This document shows, in pieces, positions 47,085 through 60,535 of a stretch of DNA of 64,000 nt (position 1 is its first letter; each line of letters starts with the position of its first letter). The position numbers and the translations under genes were made by a program. The DNA lies in assembly GCA_933228675.1 (NCBI GenBank), contig OW121742.1, positions 107,524,940 through 107,588,939 on the forward strand, read 5' to 3'. The DNA is from Stomorhina lunata. Lineage: Eukaryota > Arthropoda > Insecta > Diptera > Rhiniidae. Below the pieces are notes generated by a model. The model worked only from the letters and a program-made list of their open reading frames with translations. It made no database searches and had not been told where the DNA came from.

Positions 47085-50000
47085 AAAAAAAAAATTGAAA
47101 AATTTCCTATACAAATTAGGAAATTTTTGAAAAATTTCCTATACAAATAGGAAATTTTTGAAAAATTTCCTACAAAAATAGGACATTTTTGAAAAATTTC
47201 CCTAAAAAAATAGGAAATTTTTGAAAAATTTCCTTAAAAAAATAGGAAATTTTTGAAAAATTTCCCTAAAAAAATTTTTGAAAAATTTCCCTAAAAAAAT
47301 TTTTGAAAAATTTCCTTCAAAAAATAGGAAATTTCTTAAAAATTTCCTTCAAAAAATAGGAAATTTTTGAAAAATTTCCTTAAAAAAAAATTTTGAAAAA
47401 TTTTCTTAAAAAAATAGGAAATTTTTGAAAAATTTCCTTAAAAAATTGGAAATTTTTGAAAAATTTTCCTTTAAAAAAATAGGAAATTTTTGAAAAATTT
47501 CCTTAAAAATATAGGAAATTTTTGAAAAATTTTCCTTTAAAAAAATAGGAAATTTTTCAAAAGTTTCCTTAAAAAAATAAGAAATTTTTGAAAAATTTCC
47601 TTAAAAAATGGGAAATTTTTGAAAAATTTCCTATAAAAAAGGACATTTTTGAAAAATTTCCTTAAAAAAATAGGACATTTTTGAAAAATTTCCTTAAAAA
47701 AATAGGAAATTTTTGAAAAATTTCCTATAAAAATAGGAAATTTTTGAAAAATTTCCTATAAAAATAGGAAATTTTTGAAAAATTTCCTATAAAAATAGGA
47801 AATTTTTGAAAAATTTCCTATAAAAATAGGAAATTTTTGAAAAATTTCCTATAAAAATAGGAAATTTTTGAAAAATTTCCTATAAAAATAGGAAATTTTT
47901 GAAAAATTTCCTATAAAAATAGGAAATTTTTGAAAAATTTCCTATAAAAATAGGAAATTTTTGAAAAATTTCCTATAAAAATAGGAAATTTTTGAAAAAT
48001 TTCCTATAAAAATAGGAAATTTTTGAAAAATTTCCTATAAAAATAGGAAATTTTTGAAAAATTTCCTATAAAAATAGGAAATTTTTGAAAAATTTCCTAT
48101 AAAAATAGGAAATTTTTGAAAAATTTCCTATAAAAATAGGAAATTTTTGAAAAATTTCCTATAAAAATAGGAAATTTTTGAAAAATTTCCTATAAAAATA
48201 GGAAATTTTTGAAAAATTTCCTATAAAAATAGGAAATTTTTGAAAAATTTCCTATAAAAATAGGAAATTTTTGAAAAATTTCCTATAAAAATAGGAAATT
48301 TTTGAAAAATTTCCTATAAAAATAGGAAATTTTTGAAAAATTTCCTATAAAAATAGGAAATTTTTGAAAAATTTCCTATAAAAATAGGAAATTTTTGAAA
48401 AATTTCCTATAAAAATAGGAAATTTTTGAAAAATTTCCTATAAAAATAGGAAATTTTTGAAAAATTTCCTATAAAAATAGGAAATTTTTGAAAAATTTCC
48501 TATAAAAATAGGAAATTTTTGAAAAATTTCCTATAAAAATAGGAAATTTTTGAAAAATTTCCTATAAAAATAGGAAATTTTTGAAAACTGTCCTATAAAA
48601 ATTGGAAATTTTTGAAAAATTTCCTATAAAAATTGGAAATTTTTGAAAAATTTCCTATAAAAATAGGAAATTTTTGAAAAATTTCCTATGAAAATAGGAA
48701 ATTTTTGAAAAATTTCCTATAAAAATATGAAATTTTTGAAAAATTTCATATAAAAATATTAAATTTTTGAAAAATTTCCTACAAAAATAGGAAATTTTTG
48801 AAAAATTTCCTATAAAAATAGGAAATTTTTGAAAAATTTCCTATAAAAATAGGAAATTTTTGAAAAATTTCCTATAAAATAGGAAATTTTTGAAAAATTT
48901 CCTATAAAAATAGGAAATTTTTGAAAACTGTCCTATAAAAATAGGAAATTTTTGAAAACTGTCCTATAAAAATAGGAAATTTTTGAAAACTGTCCTATAA
49001 AAATAGGAAATTTTTGAAAAATTTCCTATAAAAATAGGAAATTTTTGAAAAATTTCCTATAAAAATAGGAAATTTTTGAAAAATTTCCTATAAAAATAGG
49101 AAATTTTTGAAAAATTTCCTATAAAAATAGGAAATTTTTGAAAAATTTCCTATAAAAATAGGAAATTTTTGAAAAATTTCCTATAAAAATAGGAAATTTT
49201 TGAAAAATTTCCTATAAAAATAGGAAATTTTTGAAAAATTTCCTATAAAAATAGGAAATTTTTGAAAAATTTCCTATAAAAATAGGAAATTTTTGAAAAA
49301 TTTCCTATAAAAATAGGAAATTTTTGAAAAATTTCCTATAAAAATAGGAAATTTTTGAAAAATTTCCTATAAAAATAGGAAATTTTTGAAAAATTTCCTA
49401 TAAAAATAGGAAATTTTTGAAAAATTTCCTATAAAAATAGGAAATTTTTGAAAAATTTCCTATAAAAATAGGAAATTTTTGAAAAATTTCCTATAAAAAT
49501 AGGAAATTTTTGAAAAATTTCCTATAAAAATAGGAAATTTTTGAAAAATTTCCTATAAAAATAGGAAATTTTTGAAAAATTTCCTATAAAAATAGGAAAT
49601 TTTTGAAAAATTTCCTATAAAAATAGGAAATTTTTGAAAAATTTCCTATAAAAATAGGAAATTTTTGAAAAATTTCCTATAAAAATAGGAAATTTTTGAA
49701 AAATTTCCTATAAAAATAGGAAATTTTTGAAAAATTTCCTATAAAAATAGGAAATTTTTGAAAAATTTCCTATAAAAATAGGAAATTTTTGAAAAATTTC
49801 CTATAAAAATAGGAAATTTTTGAAAAATTTCCTATAAAAATAGGAAATTTTTGAAAAATTTCCTATAAAAATAGGAAATTTTTGAAAAATTTCCTATAAA
49901 AATAGGAAATTTTTGAAAAATTTCCTATAAAAATAGGAAATTTTTGAAAAATTTCCTATAAAAATAGGAAATTTTTGAAAAATTTCCTATAAAAATAGGA

Positions 50001-53000
50001 AATTTTTGAAAAATTTCCTATAAAAATAGGAAATTTTTGAAAAATTTCCTATAAAAATAGGAAATTTTTGAAAAATTTCCTATAAAAATAGGAAATTTTT
50101 GAAAAATTTCCTATAAAAATAGGAAATTTTTGAAAAATTTCCTATAAAAATAGGAAATTTTTGAAAAATTTCCTATAAAAATAGGAAATTTTTGAAAAAT
50201 TTCCTATAAAAATAGGAAATTTTTGAAAAATTTCCTATAAAAATAGGAAATTTTTGAAAAATTTCCTATAAAAATAGGAAATTTTTGAAAAATTTCCTAT
50301 AAAAATAGGAAATTTTTGAAAAATTTCCTATAAAAATAGGAAATTTTTGAAAAATTTCCTATAAAAATAGGAAATTTTTGAAAAATTTCCTATAAAAATA
50401 GGAAATTTTTGAAAAATTTCCTATAAAAATAGGAAATTTTTGAAAAATTTCCTATAAAAATAGGAAATTTTTGAAAAATTTCCTATAAAAATAGGAAATT
50501 TTTGAAAAATTTCCTATAAAAATAGGAAATTTTTGAAAAATTTCCTATAAAAATAGGAAATTTTTGAAAAATTTCCTATAAAAATAGGAAATTTTTGAAA
50601 AATTTCCTATAAAAATAGGAAATTTTTGAAAAATTTCCTATAAAAATAGGAAATTTTTGAAAAATTTCCTATAAAAATAGGAAATTTTTGAAAAATTTCC
50701 TATAAAAATAGGAAATTTTTGAAAAATTTCCTATAAAAATAGGAAATTTTTGAAAAATTTCCTATAAAAATAGGAAATTTTTGAAAAATTTCCTATAAAA
50801 ATAGGAAATTTTTGAAAAATTTCCTATAAAAATAGGAAATTTTTGAAAAATTTCCTATAAAAATAGGAAATTTTTGAAAAATTTCCTATAAAAATAGGAA
50901 ATTTTTGAAAAATTTCCTATAAAAATAGGAAATTTTTGAAAATTTTCCTACAAAAATAGGAAATTTTTGAAAAATTTCCTATAAAAATAGGAAATTTTTG
51001 AAAAATTTCCTATAAAAATAGGAAATTTTTGAAAAATTTCCTATAAAAATAGGAAATTTTTGAAAAATTTCCTATAAAAATAGGAAATTTTTGAAAAATT
51101 TCCTATAAAAATAGGAAATTTTTGAAAAATTTCCTATAAAAATAGGAAATTTTTGAAAAATTTCCTATAAAAATAGGAAATTTTTGAAAAATTTCCTATA
51201 AAAATAGGAAATTTTTGAAAAATTTCCTATAAAAATAGGAAATTTTTGAAAAATTTCCTATAAAAATAGGAAGTTTTTGAAAAATTTCCTATAAAAATAG
51301 GAAATTTTTGAAAAATTTCCTATAAAAATAGGAAATTTTTGAAAAATTTCCTATAAAAATAGGAAATTTTTGAAAAATTTCCTATAAAAATAGGAAATTT
51401 TTGAAAAATTTCCTATAAAAATAGGAAATTTTTGAAAAATTTCCTATAAAAATAGGAAATTTTTGAAAAATTTCCTATAAAACTAGGAAATTTTTGAAAA
51501 ATTTCCTATAAAAATAGGAAATTTTTGAAAAATTTCCTATAAAAATAGGAAATTTTTGAAAAATTTCCTATAAAAATAGGAAATTTTTGAAAAATTTCCT
51601 ATAAAAATAGGAAATTTTTGAAAAATTTCCTATAAAAATAGGAAATTTTTGAAAAATTTCCTATAAAAATAGGAAATTTTTGAAAAATTTCCTATAAAAA
51701 TAGGAAATTTTTGAAAAATTTCCTATAAAAATAGGAAATTTTTGAAAAATTTCCTATAAAAATAGGAAATTTTTGAAAAATTTCCTATAAAAATAGGAAA
51801 TTTTTGAAAAATTTCCTATAAAAATAGGAAATTTTTGAAAAATTTCCTATAAAAATAGGAAATATTTGAAAAATTTCCTATAAAAATAGGAAATTTTTGA
51901 AAAATTTCCTATAAAAATAGGAAATTTTTGAAAATTTTCCTATAAAAATAGGAAATTTTTGAAAAATTTCCTATAAAAATAGGAAATTTTTGAAAAATTT
52001 CCTATAAAAATAGGAAATTTTTGAAAAATTTCCTATAAAAATAGGAAATTTTTGAAAAATTTCCTATAAAAATAGGAAATTTTTGAAAAATTTCCTATAA
52101 AAATAGGAAATTTTTGAAAAATTTCCTATAAAAATAGGAAATTTTTGAAAAATTTCCTATAAAAATAGGAAATTTTTGAAAAATTTCCTATAAAAATAGG
52201 AAATTTTTGAAAAATTTCCTATAAAAATTGGAAATTTTTGAAAAATTTCCTATAAAAATAGGAAATTTTTGAAAAATTTCCTATAAAAATAGGAAATTTT
52301 TGAAAAATTTCCTATAAAAATAGGAAATTTTTGAAAAATTTCCTATAAAAATAGGAAATTTTTGAAAAATTTCCTATAAAAATAGGAAATTTTTGAAAAA
52401 TTTCCTATAAAAATAGGAAATTTTTGAAAAATTTCCTATAAAAATAGGAAATTTTTGAAAAATTTCCTATAAAAATAGGAAATTTTTGAAAAATTTCCTA
52501 TAAAAATAGGAAATTTTTGAAAACTGTCCTATAAAAATTGGAAATTTTTGAAAAATTTCCTATAAAAATTGGAAATTTTTGAAAAATTTCCTATAAAAAT
52601 AGGAAATTTTTGAAAAATTTCCTATGAAAATAGGAAATTTTTGAAAAATTTCCTATAAAAATATGAAATTTTTGAAAAATTTCATATAAAAATATTAAAT
52701 TTTTGAAAAATTTCCTACAAAAATAGGAAATTTTTGAAAAATTTCCTATAAAAATAGGAAATTTTTGAAAAATTTCCTATAAAAATAGGAAATTTTTGAA
52801 AAATTTCCTATAAAATAGGAAATTTTTGAAAAATTTCCTATAAAAATAGGAAATTTTTGAAAACTGTCCTATAAAAATAGGAAATTTTTGAAAACTGTCC
52901 TATAAAAATAGGAAATTTTTGAAAACTGTCCTATAAAAATAGGAAATTTTTGAAAAATTTCCTATAAAAATAGGAAATTTTTGAAAAATTTCCTATAAAA

Positions 53001-55925
53001 ATAGGAAATTTTTGAAAAATTTCCTATAAAAATAGGAAATTTTTGAAAAATTTCCTATAAAAATAGGAAATTTTTGAAAAATTTCCTATAAAAATAGGAA
53101 ATTTTTGAAAAATTTCCTATAAAAATAGGAAATTTTTGAAAAATTTCCTATAAAAATAGGAAATTTTTGAAAAATTTCCTATAAAAATAGGAAATTTTTG
53201 AAAAATTTCCTATAAAAATAGGAAATTTTTGAAAAATTTCCTATAAAAATAGGAAATTTTTGAAAAATTTCCTATAAAAATAGGAAATTTTTGAAAAATT
53301 TCCTATAAAAATAGGAAATTTTTGAAAAATTTCCTATAAAAATAGGAAATTTTTGAAAAATTTCCTATAAAAATAGGAAATTTTTGAAAAATTTCCTATA
53401 AAAATAGGAAATTTTTGAAAAATTTCCTATAAAAATAGGAAATTTTTGAAAAATTTCCTATAAAAATAGGAAATTTTTGAAAAATTTCCTATAAAAATAG
53501 GAAATTTTTGAAAAATTTCCTATAAAAATAGGAAATTTTTGAAAAATTTCCTATAAAAATAGGAAATTTTTGAAAAATTTCCTATAAAAATAGGAAATTT
53601 TTGAAAAATTTCCTATAAAAATAGGAAATTTTTGAAAAATTTCCTATAAAAATAGGAAATTTTTGAAAAATTTCCTATAAAAATAGGAAATTTTTGAAAA
53701 ATTTCCTATAAAAATAGGAAATTTTTGAAAAATTTCCTATAAAAATAGGAAATTTTTGAAAAATTTCCTATAAAAATAGGAAATTTTTGAAAAATTTCCT
53801 ATAAAAATAGGAAATTTTTGAAAAATTTCCTATAAAAATAGGAAATTTTTGAAAAATTTCCTATAAAAATAGGAAATTTTTGAAAAATTTCCTATAAAAA
53901 TAGGAAATTTTTGAAAAATTTCCTATAAAAATAGGAAATTTTTGAAAAATTTCCTATAAAAATAGGAAATTTTTGAAAAATTTCCTATAAAAATAGGAAA
54001 TTTTTGAAAAATTTCCTATAAAAATAGGAAATTTTTGAAAAATTTCCTATAAAAATAGGAAATTTTTGAAAAATTTCCTATAAAAATAGGAAATTTTTGA
54101 AAAATTTCCTATAAAAATAGGAAATTTTTGAAAAATTTCCTATAAAAATAGGAAATTTTTGAAAAATTTCCTATAAAAATAGGAAATTTTTGAAAAATTT
54201 CCTATAAAAATAGGAAATTTTTGAAAAATTTCCTATAAAAATAGGAAATTTTTGAAAAATTTCCTATAAAAATAGGAAATTTTTGAAAAATTTCCTATAA
54301 AAATAGGAAATTTTTGAAAAATTTCCTATAAAAATAGGAAATTTTTGAAAAATTTCCTATAAAAATAGGAAATTTTTGAAAAATTTCCTATAAAAATAGG
54401 AAATTTTTGAAAAATTTCCTATAAAAATAGGAAATTTTTGAAAAATTTCCTATAAAAATAGGAAATTTTTGAAAAATTTCCTATAAAAATAGGAAATTTT
54501 TGAAAAATTTCCTATAAAAATAGGAAATTTTTGAAAAATTTCCTATAAAAATAGGAAATTTTTGAAAAATTTCCTATAAAAATAGGAAATTTTTGAAAAA
54601 TTTCCTATAAAAATAGGAAATTTTTGAAAAATTTCCTATAAAAATAGGAAATTTTTGAAAAATTTCCTATAAAAATAGGAAATTTTTGAAAAATTTCCTA
54701 TAAAAATAGGAAATTTTTGAAAAATTTCCTATAAAAATAGGAAATTTTTGAAAAATTTCCTATAAAAATAGGAAATTTTTGAAAAATTTCCTATAAAAAT
54801 AGGAAATTTTTGAAAAATTTCCTATAAAAATAGGAAATTTTTGAAAAATTTCCTATAAAAATAGGAAATTTTTGAAAAATTTCCTATAAAAATAGGAAAT
54901 TTTTGAAAAATTTCCTATAAAAATAGGAAATTTTTGAAAAATTTCCTATAAAAATAGGAAATTTTTGAAAAATTTCCTATAAAAATAGGAAATTTTTGAA
55001 AAATTTCCTATAAAAATAGGAAATTTTTGAAAAATTTCCTATAAAAATAGGAAATTTTTGAAAAATTCGTATAATTAGGAAATTTTGGAAAAATTTCCTA
55101 TAAAAATAAAAAATTTTTGAAAACATTCCTTAAAAAATAATAAATTTTTTAAAAATTTCCTTAAAAAATAGGAAATTTTTGAAAAATTTCCTTAAAAAAT
55201 AGGAAATTTTTGAAAAATTTCCTTAAAAAAATAGGAAATTTTTGAAAAATTTCCTTAAAAAAATAGGACATTTTTGAAAAATTTCTTTAAAAAATAGGAA
55301 ATTTTTGAAAAATTTTCCTTAAAAAAAATAGGAAAATTTTCAAAAGTTTCCTTAAAAAATATGAAATTTTTGAAAAATTTCCTTAAAAAAATAGCAAATT
55401 TTTGAAAAATTTCCTTAAAAAAATAGTAAATTTTTGAAAAATTTCTTTAAAAAAATAGGAAATTTTTGAAAAATTTCCTTAAAAAATAGGAAATTTTTGA
55501 AAAATTTCCTTAAAAAAATAGGAAATTTTTTAAAAATTTTCCTTTAAAAAAATATAAAATTTTTCAAAAGTTATAGGAAATTTTTGAAAAATTTCTTTAA
55601 AAAAATAGGAAATTTTTGAAAAATATTCCTTAAAAAAATAGGAAATGTTTGAAAAATTTCCTTAAAAAAATAGGACATTTTTGAAAAATTTGCTTAAAAA
55701 AATAGGAAATTTTGAAAAATTTCCTTAAAAAAATAGGAAGTTTTTGAAAAATTTCTACAAAAAAATAGGAAATTTTTCAAAAGTTTCCTTAAAAAAATAG
55801 GACATTTTTGAAAAATTTCTTATAAAAAAGGTATATTTTTTAAAAATTTCTTATAAAAAAAGGAAATTTTTGAAAAGTTTCCTATAAAAATAAGAATTTT
55901 TTGAAAAATTTTTGTAAAAAAATTC
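47085..55925. repeat. 31-bp satellite, variant 6 (TTTCCTATAAAAATAGGAAA), 8.8 kb
   Basis: About 285 units with a 31-bp step. Each unit joins two dyads: TTTCCTATAAAAATAGGAAA and AATTTTTGAAAAATT (overlapping at their ends). The centre (about 47700-55060, some 237 units) is nearly invariant. The outer 600-850 bp on both sides hold diverged CCTTAAAAAAATAGG units with indels. A rare-variant cluster (CTGTCC, TTGGAAA, CATATAAAAATATT, and a 30-bp unit) at about 48585-49015 recurs unchanged at about 52521-52951. Copy number in such an array depends on the assembly. Confidence 0.97.
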
Positions 55926-57240
55926 CTTAAAAAATGGAAAATAGGGTACCCCACGAAGTCTCCTACCGACCACCATTCTATTGTCCCTCCATTATTTATG
56001 ACTATGATTTCCTCTTCTTTTTTTTCGTTAATTTTTTTCTATGCCACAATATTATGCTACATACAATGAATGCATTTCCTACTCCGCTTTCCTTCCTCCC
56101 CCTTTCAGCTCTTGTTGTATCTGACTTTTCTCTGTATTTCAACTATTGTCAGTTTGGTTTTTTTCTAATCATGTGTTTTCATTCCGCTCTTGGCTCTTAC
56201 TATTCTGAACAATTGAAGCATGAAAGCATACAAAAAATGTTGAACTTGCCTCATTGCAACATATGCTGTTGCTGTTTGAATGATGACGACGTCGACGATG
56301 ATGACAAAGTAAAATAAATATTATAAATAATGAAAAACTCATGCCTATTGACTTTTGTTTTTTTCTGATTTGATTATTGTAAGCGATATGGGCAAAAAAA
56401 GAGGAGTTTTTATTACAATGTCAATTCAAGTGTGTAGAGGCAAAAAGTTAGTCAATGTTGTTTTAAAATGATGGCATAGTTAAGTGGATTTCGAGGGGAC
56501 AATTGCAGTTTAGAGGATCAATGTTTCAAGTTCGAAAAAGAAATTTAGGACCAAAGTTTCACTCTGATGTAAGAGATATGGATGGAAACCTCGTAACTTT
56601 ACTCCCTTTCGCTTCAAGGCTCCATAAACAAACTTTCTATGGCCTCAGGCCGGAATAATAACGAAGAAATAATAGACTAGATTTGGAGAGATATGACAGC
56701 CGAATGGCCTAGATACACTTTCACAAAAACGCTGACTCTGAAGAGCCAAATCCAAGAATATTAAATAAAAACTCTACACTCATAAACTTAAAAATGCTTC
56801 TCTAAAGAGACTAGCTATTGATCGGTCGTAACGTCAAAATAGTAGATAAAACGAGGAGATATGACAATCGAATTTCATAGCTGGAATATGCAGGGTCTGA
56901 AGAACCCAGTCCTTTCATAAAGAGACTGGCTTTAGATCAGAAGGTAGAATTGTAGGTAAATAACTACTGAGTCGAAAGAAAAATCGGAAAAGAAGAAATC
57001 GAATTCCTAGAATATGTACACCTCTTCACACTCCCAATACCGCAATGCTTAGATATCACAGAAGTCGAACAAACTACCCTTAGTAAAACATTCAAGCTTC
57101 CACAGAGATACTAGCTTTAGCTCGGTGGGAAGTTTGTAACGCCGAAATAATAGACGAATCGAAAAAACGAATACTCCCCACATTTACAAAACCGCAATGC
57201 TTAGATATTACAGAAGTTCGAAATAATAAATCATATCTCA
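55926..57240. other. Non-coding spacer after the 8.8 kb satellite
   Basis: An open frame at 55934-56317 begins inside the last satellite units, is Phe/Cys-rich and ends in an Asp run from a GATGAC simple repeat. It has no domain and is not called. 56560-57240 begins to show the TCGAAA / AGATATGAC words that become a repeat family further right. Confidence 0.45.
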
Positions 57241-58140
57241 TTATGACCCCTATTAAAATATACGAGTATTCAAGCTTCCAGACAAGTCGAAAAGATATGA
57301 CGCCCAAATGGCTGGGAAACAAAAGTAACAAATACATCAACACAACAACACGAGGTCTTAAGAACCTAGAACCTGGAGCATTCAAAAAACTCTTAACTCA
57401 CAAAACCGGAATGCTTCATAAAGAGAATGGCGATTGTTCGGAGGTAGAATAGAAGATGAATCGGATCAGATATAATGACTAAATCGAAACAAATAGCCGG
57501 AAAAAGGGATCAGGTTCAGAAGAATCAAGTCTTAGAATATGCGAAACTCTCCACACCAACAAAATCGCTTTAACATCTAAACAACAACGCGGGGTCTTTA
57601 GAACCTAGAACCTGGAGTATTGAAAAAACTTTCCACTCACAAAACCGGAATACTTTCTTAAAGAGACAGGCTATAGTTCGGAAGGTGGAATAGTAAACGA
57701 ATCGGAGAGATATAATAACTCAATCAAACCAAATAATTGGAAAGATTCAGAAGAACGAAGTCCTAGAATATGCCAAACTCTTCATATTCAAAAAACCATA
57801 ATGCTTAGATATCAAAGAAGTAATAGCATACGAGTATTCAAGTTTCAAGCTACCATAGACGAATCGAAAAGATATGACATCAAAAGCTGGGAAACAGAGA
57901 TATCAAATTCATCTACACAACAACGCGGGGACCTAGAACCAGAAGTATTCAAAGAACTCTCCATTCACAAGGGGCCAGATTCAGAAGAACAAAGTCTTGG
58001 AATATGCGAAACTTCTAAATATGATATAGTATTGACCCATAGTTAAACATACGAGTATTCCAGTTTTAAGTTTCCATAGACTATCTAAAGTTTATTACGT
58101 CGAAATAGTAGACAAATCAAAAACCTTTAATAACATTAAC
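57240..58140. repeat. Degenerate 240-340 bp repeats (CAACAACGCGGGG family)
   Basis: Three copies share ACGAGTATTCAAG, AAAGATATGAC, AGCTGGGAAAC, CAACAACGCGGGG, AACCTAGAACC and CTCACAAAACCGGAATGCTT. CAACAACRCG recurs at about 57343, 57582 and 57918. Further weak copies extend left to about 56560. The open frames on either strand (57092-57385, 57243-57452, 57801-58046) lie inside the repeat and differ between units, so they are not genes. Confidence 0.75.
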
Positions 58141-58540
58141 TATCAACAGATCGAAGTACTTTGATAACACTTATAAAGCAATCCGAGATCAAGAACAGAT
58201 TATAGAGCCAGCAAAATAAGTAGGTTCGTAAGTTTCAGAAGGTCATAGAACTAAAGAGTCTTACAAAGCAGGAACTCCGAAATTTGACAGTTGATAACGA
58301 TTGTCTTTGTCATAGACTAGATATAGCTCGGTCGGAAGTTTGCAAAGTCGAAATATAGTAGACGATTTAAAAAAAACCTTTATAACATGAACTAGCTATA
58401 GATCGAAGTGCTCTGATAACACTAATAAAGCAATCCAAGATCAAGAACAGATTGTAGAGCCAACTAAGTAGATTAGTAAGTTTCGGGAGGTCATAGAACT
58501 AAAGAGTCTTACAAAGCAGAAACTCCGAACTTTCACAGTT
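58130..58540. repeat. Direct duplication with a 252-bp step
   Basis: TCGAAGTACTTTGATAACAC at 58151 and TCGAAGTGCTCTGATAACAC at 58403 start matching stretches of about 130 bp. These continue through AGATCAAGAACAGATT, GGTCATAGAACTAAAGAG and GAACTCCGAA...GTTGATAACGA. Identity by eye is about 85-90%. The second copy abuts the - strand retrotransposon remnant. Confidence 0.85.
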
Positions 58541-58569
58541 GATAACGACCATCTTGTTTAATCGACATC

Positions 58570-59300
58570 TGCCAAATTAGTTGGGTATAAACAACGATCC
58601 GTGTAAATTTCAAGGAGCTTATCGGATTGAGTTCCAGAGATATCCACTCTGAAGGAGCGGTCGAAGAATGGGGCGAAAAAACTGAAGTATATGTTGTTGG
58701 GGAGGGTTATAAATATATTCAGAATAGTGGTAAACTAGACCATTCGCCAGTGGCACTTAACCTGATGGCTGAGTTAAGTGCTACGTCTTGAGCCATTAGC
58801 TCAGCCTGAAGCCAGTTAAGCATAGTAATCTTTAGGGCAGAGGATCTGAGAATTTTAACAAAATAGCCTCGCTGATTTGCCTAACATAGAGCAGACCACC
58901 AAACAAGAGCACCATACATGATTATAGTCTTTACAATCATCTCAAAGAGTCGGGCGGTATTTGCAGTTGGAAGGCCCATGTGTTGCCTAAGGCTCTTTTA
59001 CACGAATAGAGTACAATAGCTGCACTTAGACACCCTAGATTGGGTGTTTAAGTTCCAGAACAGCTTATAGTCCCGAATGACCACCAAATGATTTGCGTGA
59101 TCAGTGAGCACAAGTTCAATCCCGTCTCACTTCTGGAGAGTGAAGATGTCGCTGCAATTAAGTGTTTAGGAATTTACCCTAAATTGCAACTGCGGCTTAA
59201 TCTGCATAAGTAGTAGTTTTGAACCACAAGAAGTCAAGTTCCTTGAGAACACTACCCTGAAGAGTAGGACAGCATGCATCAGAAATATGTTCTAAGGTTT
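58570..59300 (-). pseudogene. Decayed non-LTR reverse transcriptase/RNase H fragment
   Basis: Read on the - strand, broken frames follow RT order: LQGSVLKELDF (RT block near PQGxVLSP), TYAD then a TAA stop at 59198-59200 where the second Asp of YADD belongs, GKFLNT, KLFWNLNTQSRVSK, a stop, SLRQHMGLP, IMYGALVWWSAL (typical (T/M)YGALVWWPAL), LQAELMAQDVALNSAIRL, and finally EIYTD, the likely RNase H start. Several stops make it inactive. It is of the same broad RNase H-bearing type as the fragment at 44405-45043, which holds the complementary C-terminal part. Confidence 0.75.
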
Positions 59301-59408
59301 AAGGAAGAAATAAACTGAGACTGATTTAGGGAGAAAAACTACCTCATATCTGGTCCACGATTAAGGTACATGAGATAACCTTAGATAACTTATATACATA
59401 GATCCAAT

Positions 59409-59774
59409 TGCATTCCGTGTATAGTAGTAAATCGAAAACGAGTTAAAAAGAAGGGAGAATTACATCCATTGCCGAAAAACGACTCGCCGTTTCACACGTT
59501 CCACATTGACTTTCCTGGACCACTGGAATCTACAAATAAGGATTATATGCATATACTAGCCGTTATTAATTCTTTTACAAAGTTCTGTTGGCTATATCCA
59601 ACCAAAACAACATCCGCTAACGAGGTTATATCGAGGCTCCAAATGCAAAGTATGATTTTTGGAAATCCGGAACAAATCATAGCTGATAGAGGTGCAGCAT
59701 TCACTTCCGAAGATTTCAAAGAGTATGCCAGAAGTGAACATAGGCGGTATTGTTATGCAAGTCTGCTGGTTTAA
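59409..59774 (+). pseudogene. Ty3/gypsy-type integrase fragment
   Basis: In frame from 59409: CIPCIVVNRKR (the CxxC of the integrase zinc-binding domain), then PFHTFHIDFPGPLES with the first catalytic Asp, HILAVINSFTKFCWLYPTK, and NPEQIIADRGAAFTSEDF with the second catalytic Asp. The frame ends in a stop at 59772-59774, before the third catalytic residue (Glu) and the GNGQVE region. The upstream zinc-finger His pair is also missing. This is a truncated relic of an LTR retrotransposon pol. No LTRs, RT or gag are recognised nearby. The 102-codon open part starts at a TTG, so a functional protein is not expected. Confidence 0.85.
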
Positions 59775-60535
59775 TGTCATCCGGACCAGCAACTTTGTAG
59801 GGGTTAAAACTATATAGAGCCCATTTGACCTTTTCCCTTTTCATAAGGGAAAAAGTGTGGATACAAATACAGTCGGATTATTGGACACTTATTCATTGTT
59901 AAGAACTCTATATCCTGGGAAATGAGTTTCTCTGAGGCGCTCAATAGCTTTAGATCCACTGGTGGTCCAACAGCCAGAAGTTTTTGGAATATAATATTTA
60001 TAAAGGATCTGTAAATCTCACGTGGAGGCAATGTAAACTGACCATCGTGCTTTATGAACACGTTAGACATGATCTCCATAGCTTGACCCTATCTCTAAAT
60101 CTTGCAGTCAAAATTAACTAAAAGAATTTCGGACATGATCGTGCTACTATCTTTATGAAAGAGTGAGAAGGAGATAATTTTTAAATTCTATCTGCTCAGG
60201 TGAACCCCTTTTTCCAATTGGAATGTCGTGGGAATTATGTATGTATGTCTGTAGTCTTTAAAGTAGACACCCGAAAGTATTTGAAATCAATTTACCAGGA
60301 GTACCATGTAGCCATGTAGCGTTGTTTTGTTTGCCTTTAATACGATCTTGCTTCTATCTTTTCGTTAGAGAGAGAGAGAGAGAGAGATAAAGTCATTTTA
60401 AAATTTCGATTTTATATTTTGATATTGGATACTTTGCGTGTAAAAACAAGTAAAGTTTCAAATATATTTTATTTTCTCAAAAAAATAACAAAATAGTCGG
60501 GATGTAAATATTATTCAAAAGTAAGATTATTCGCA
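59775..60535. other. Non-coding spacer
   Basis: No gene recognised. A (GA)n microsatellite lies at about 60366-60388. The small - strand open frame at 59810-60079 has no domain. Confidence 0.45.

Noticed and set aside
55934..56317. 127-codon open frame after the 8.8 kb satellite
   Set aside because: It begins within satellite units, is Phe/Cys-rich, ends in a simple-repeat Asp run, and has no splice or domain support.
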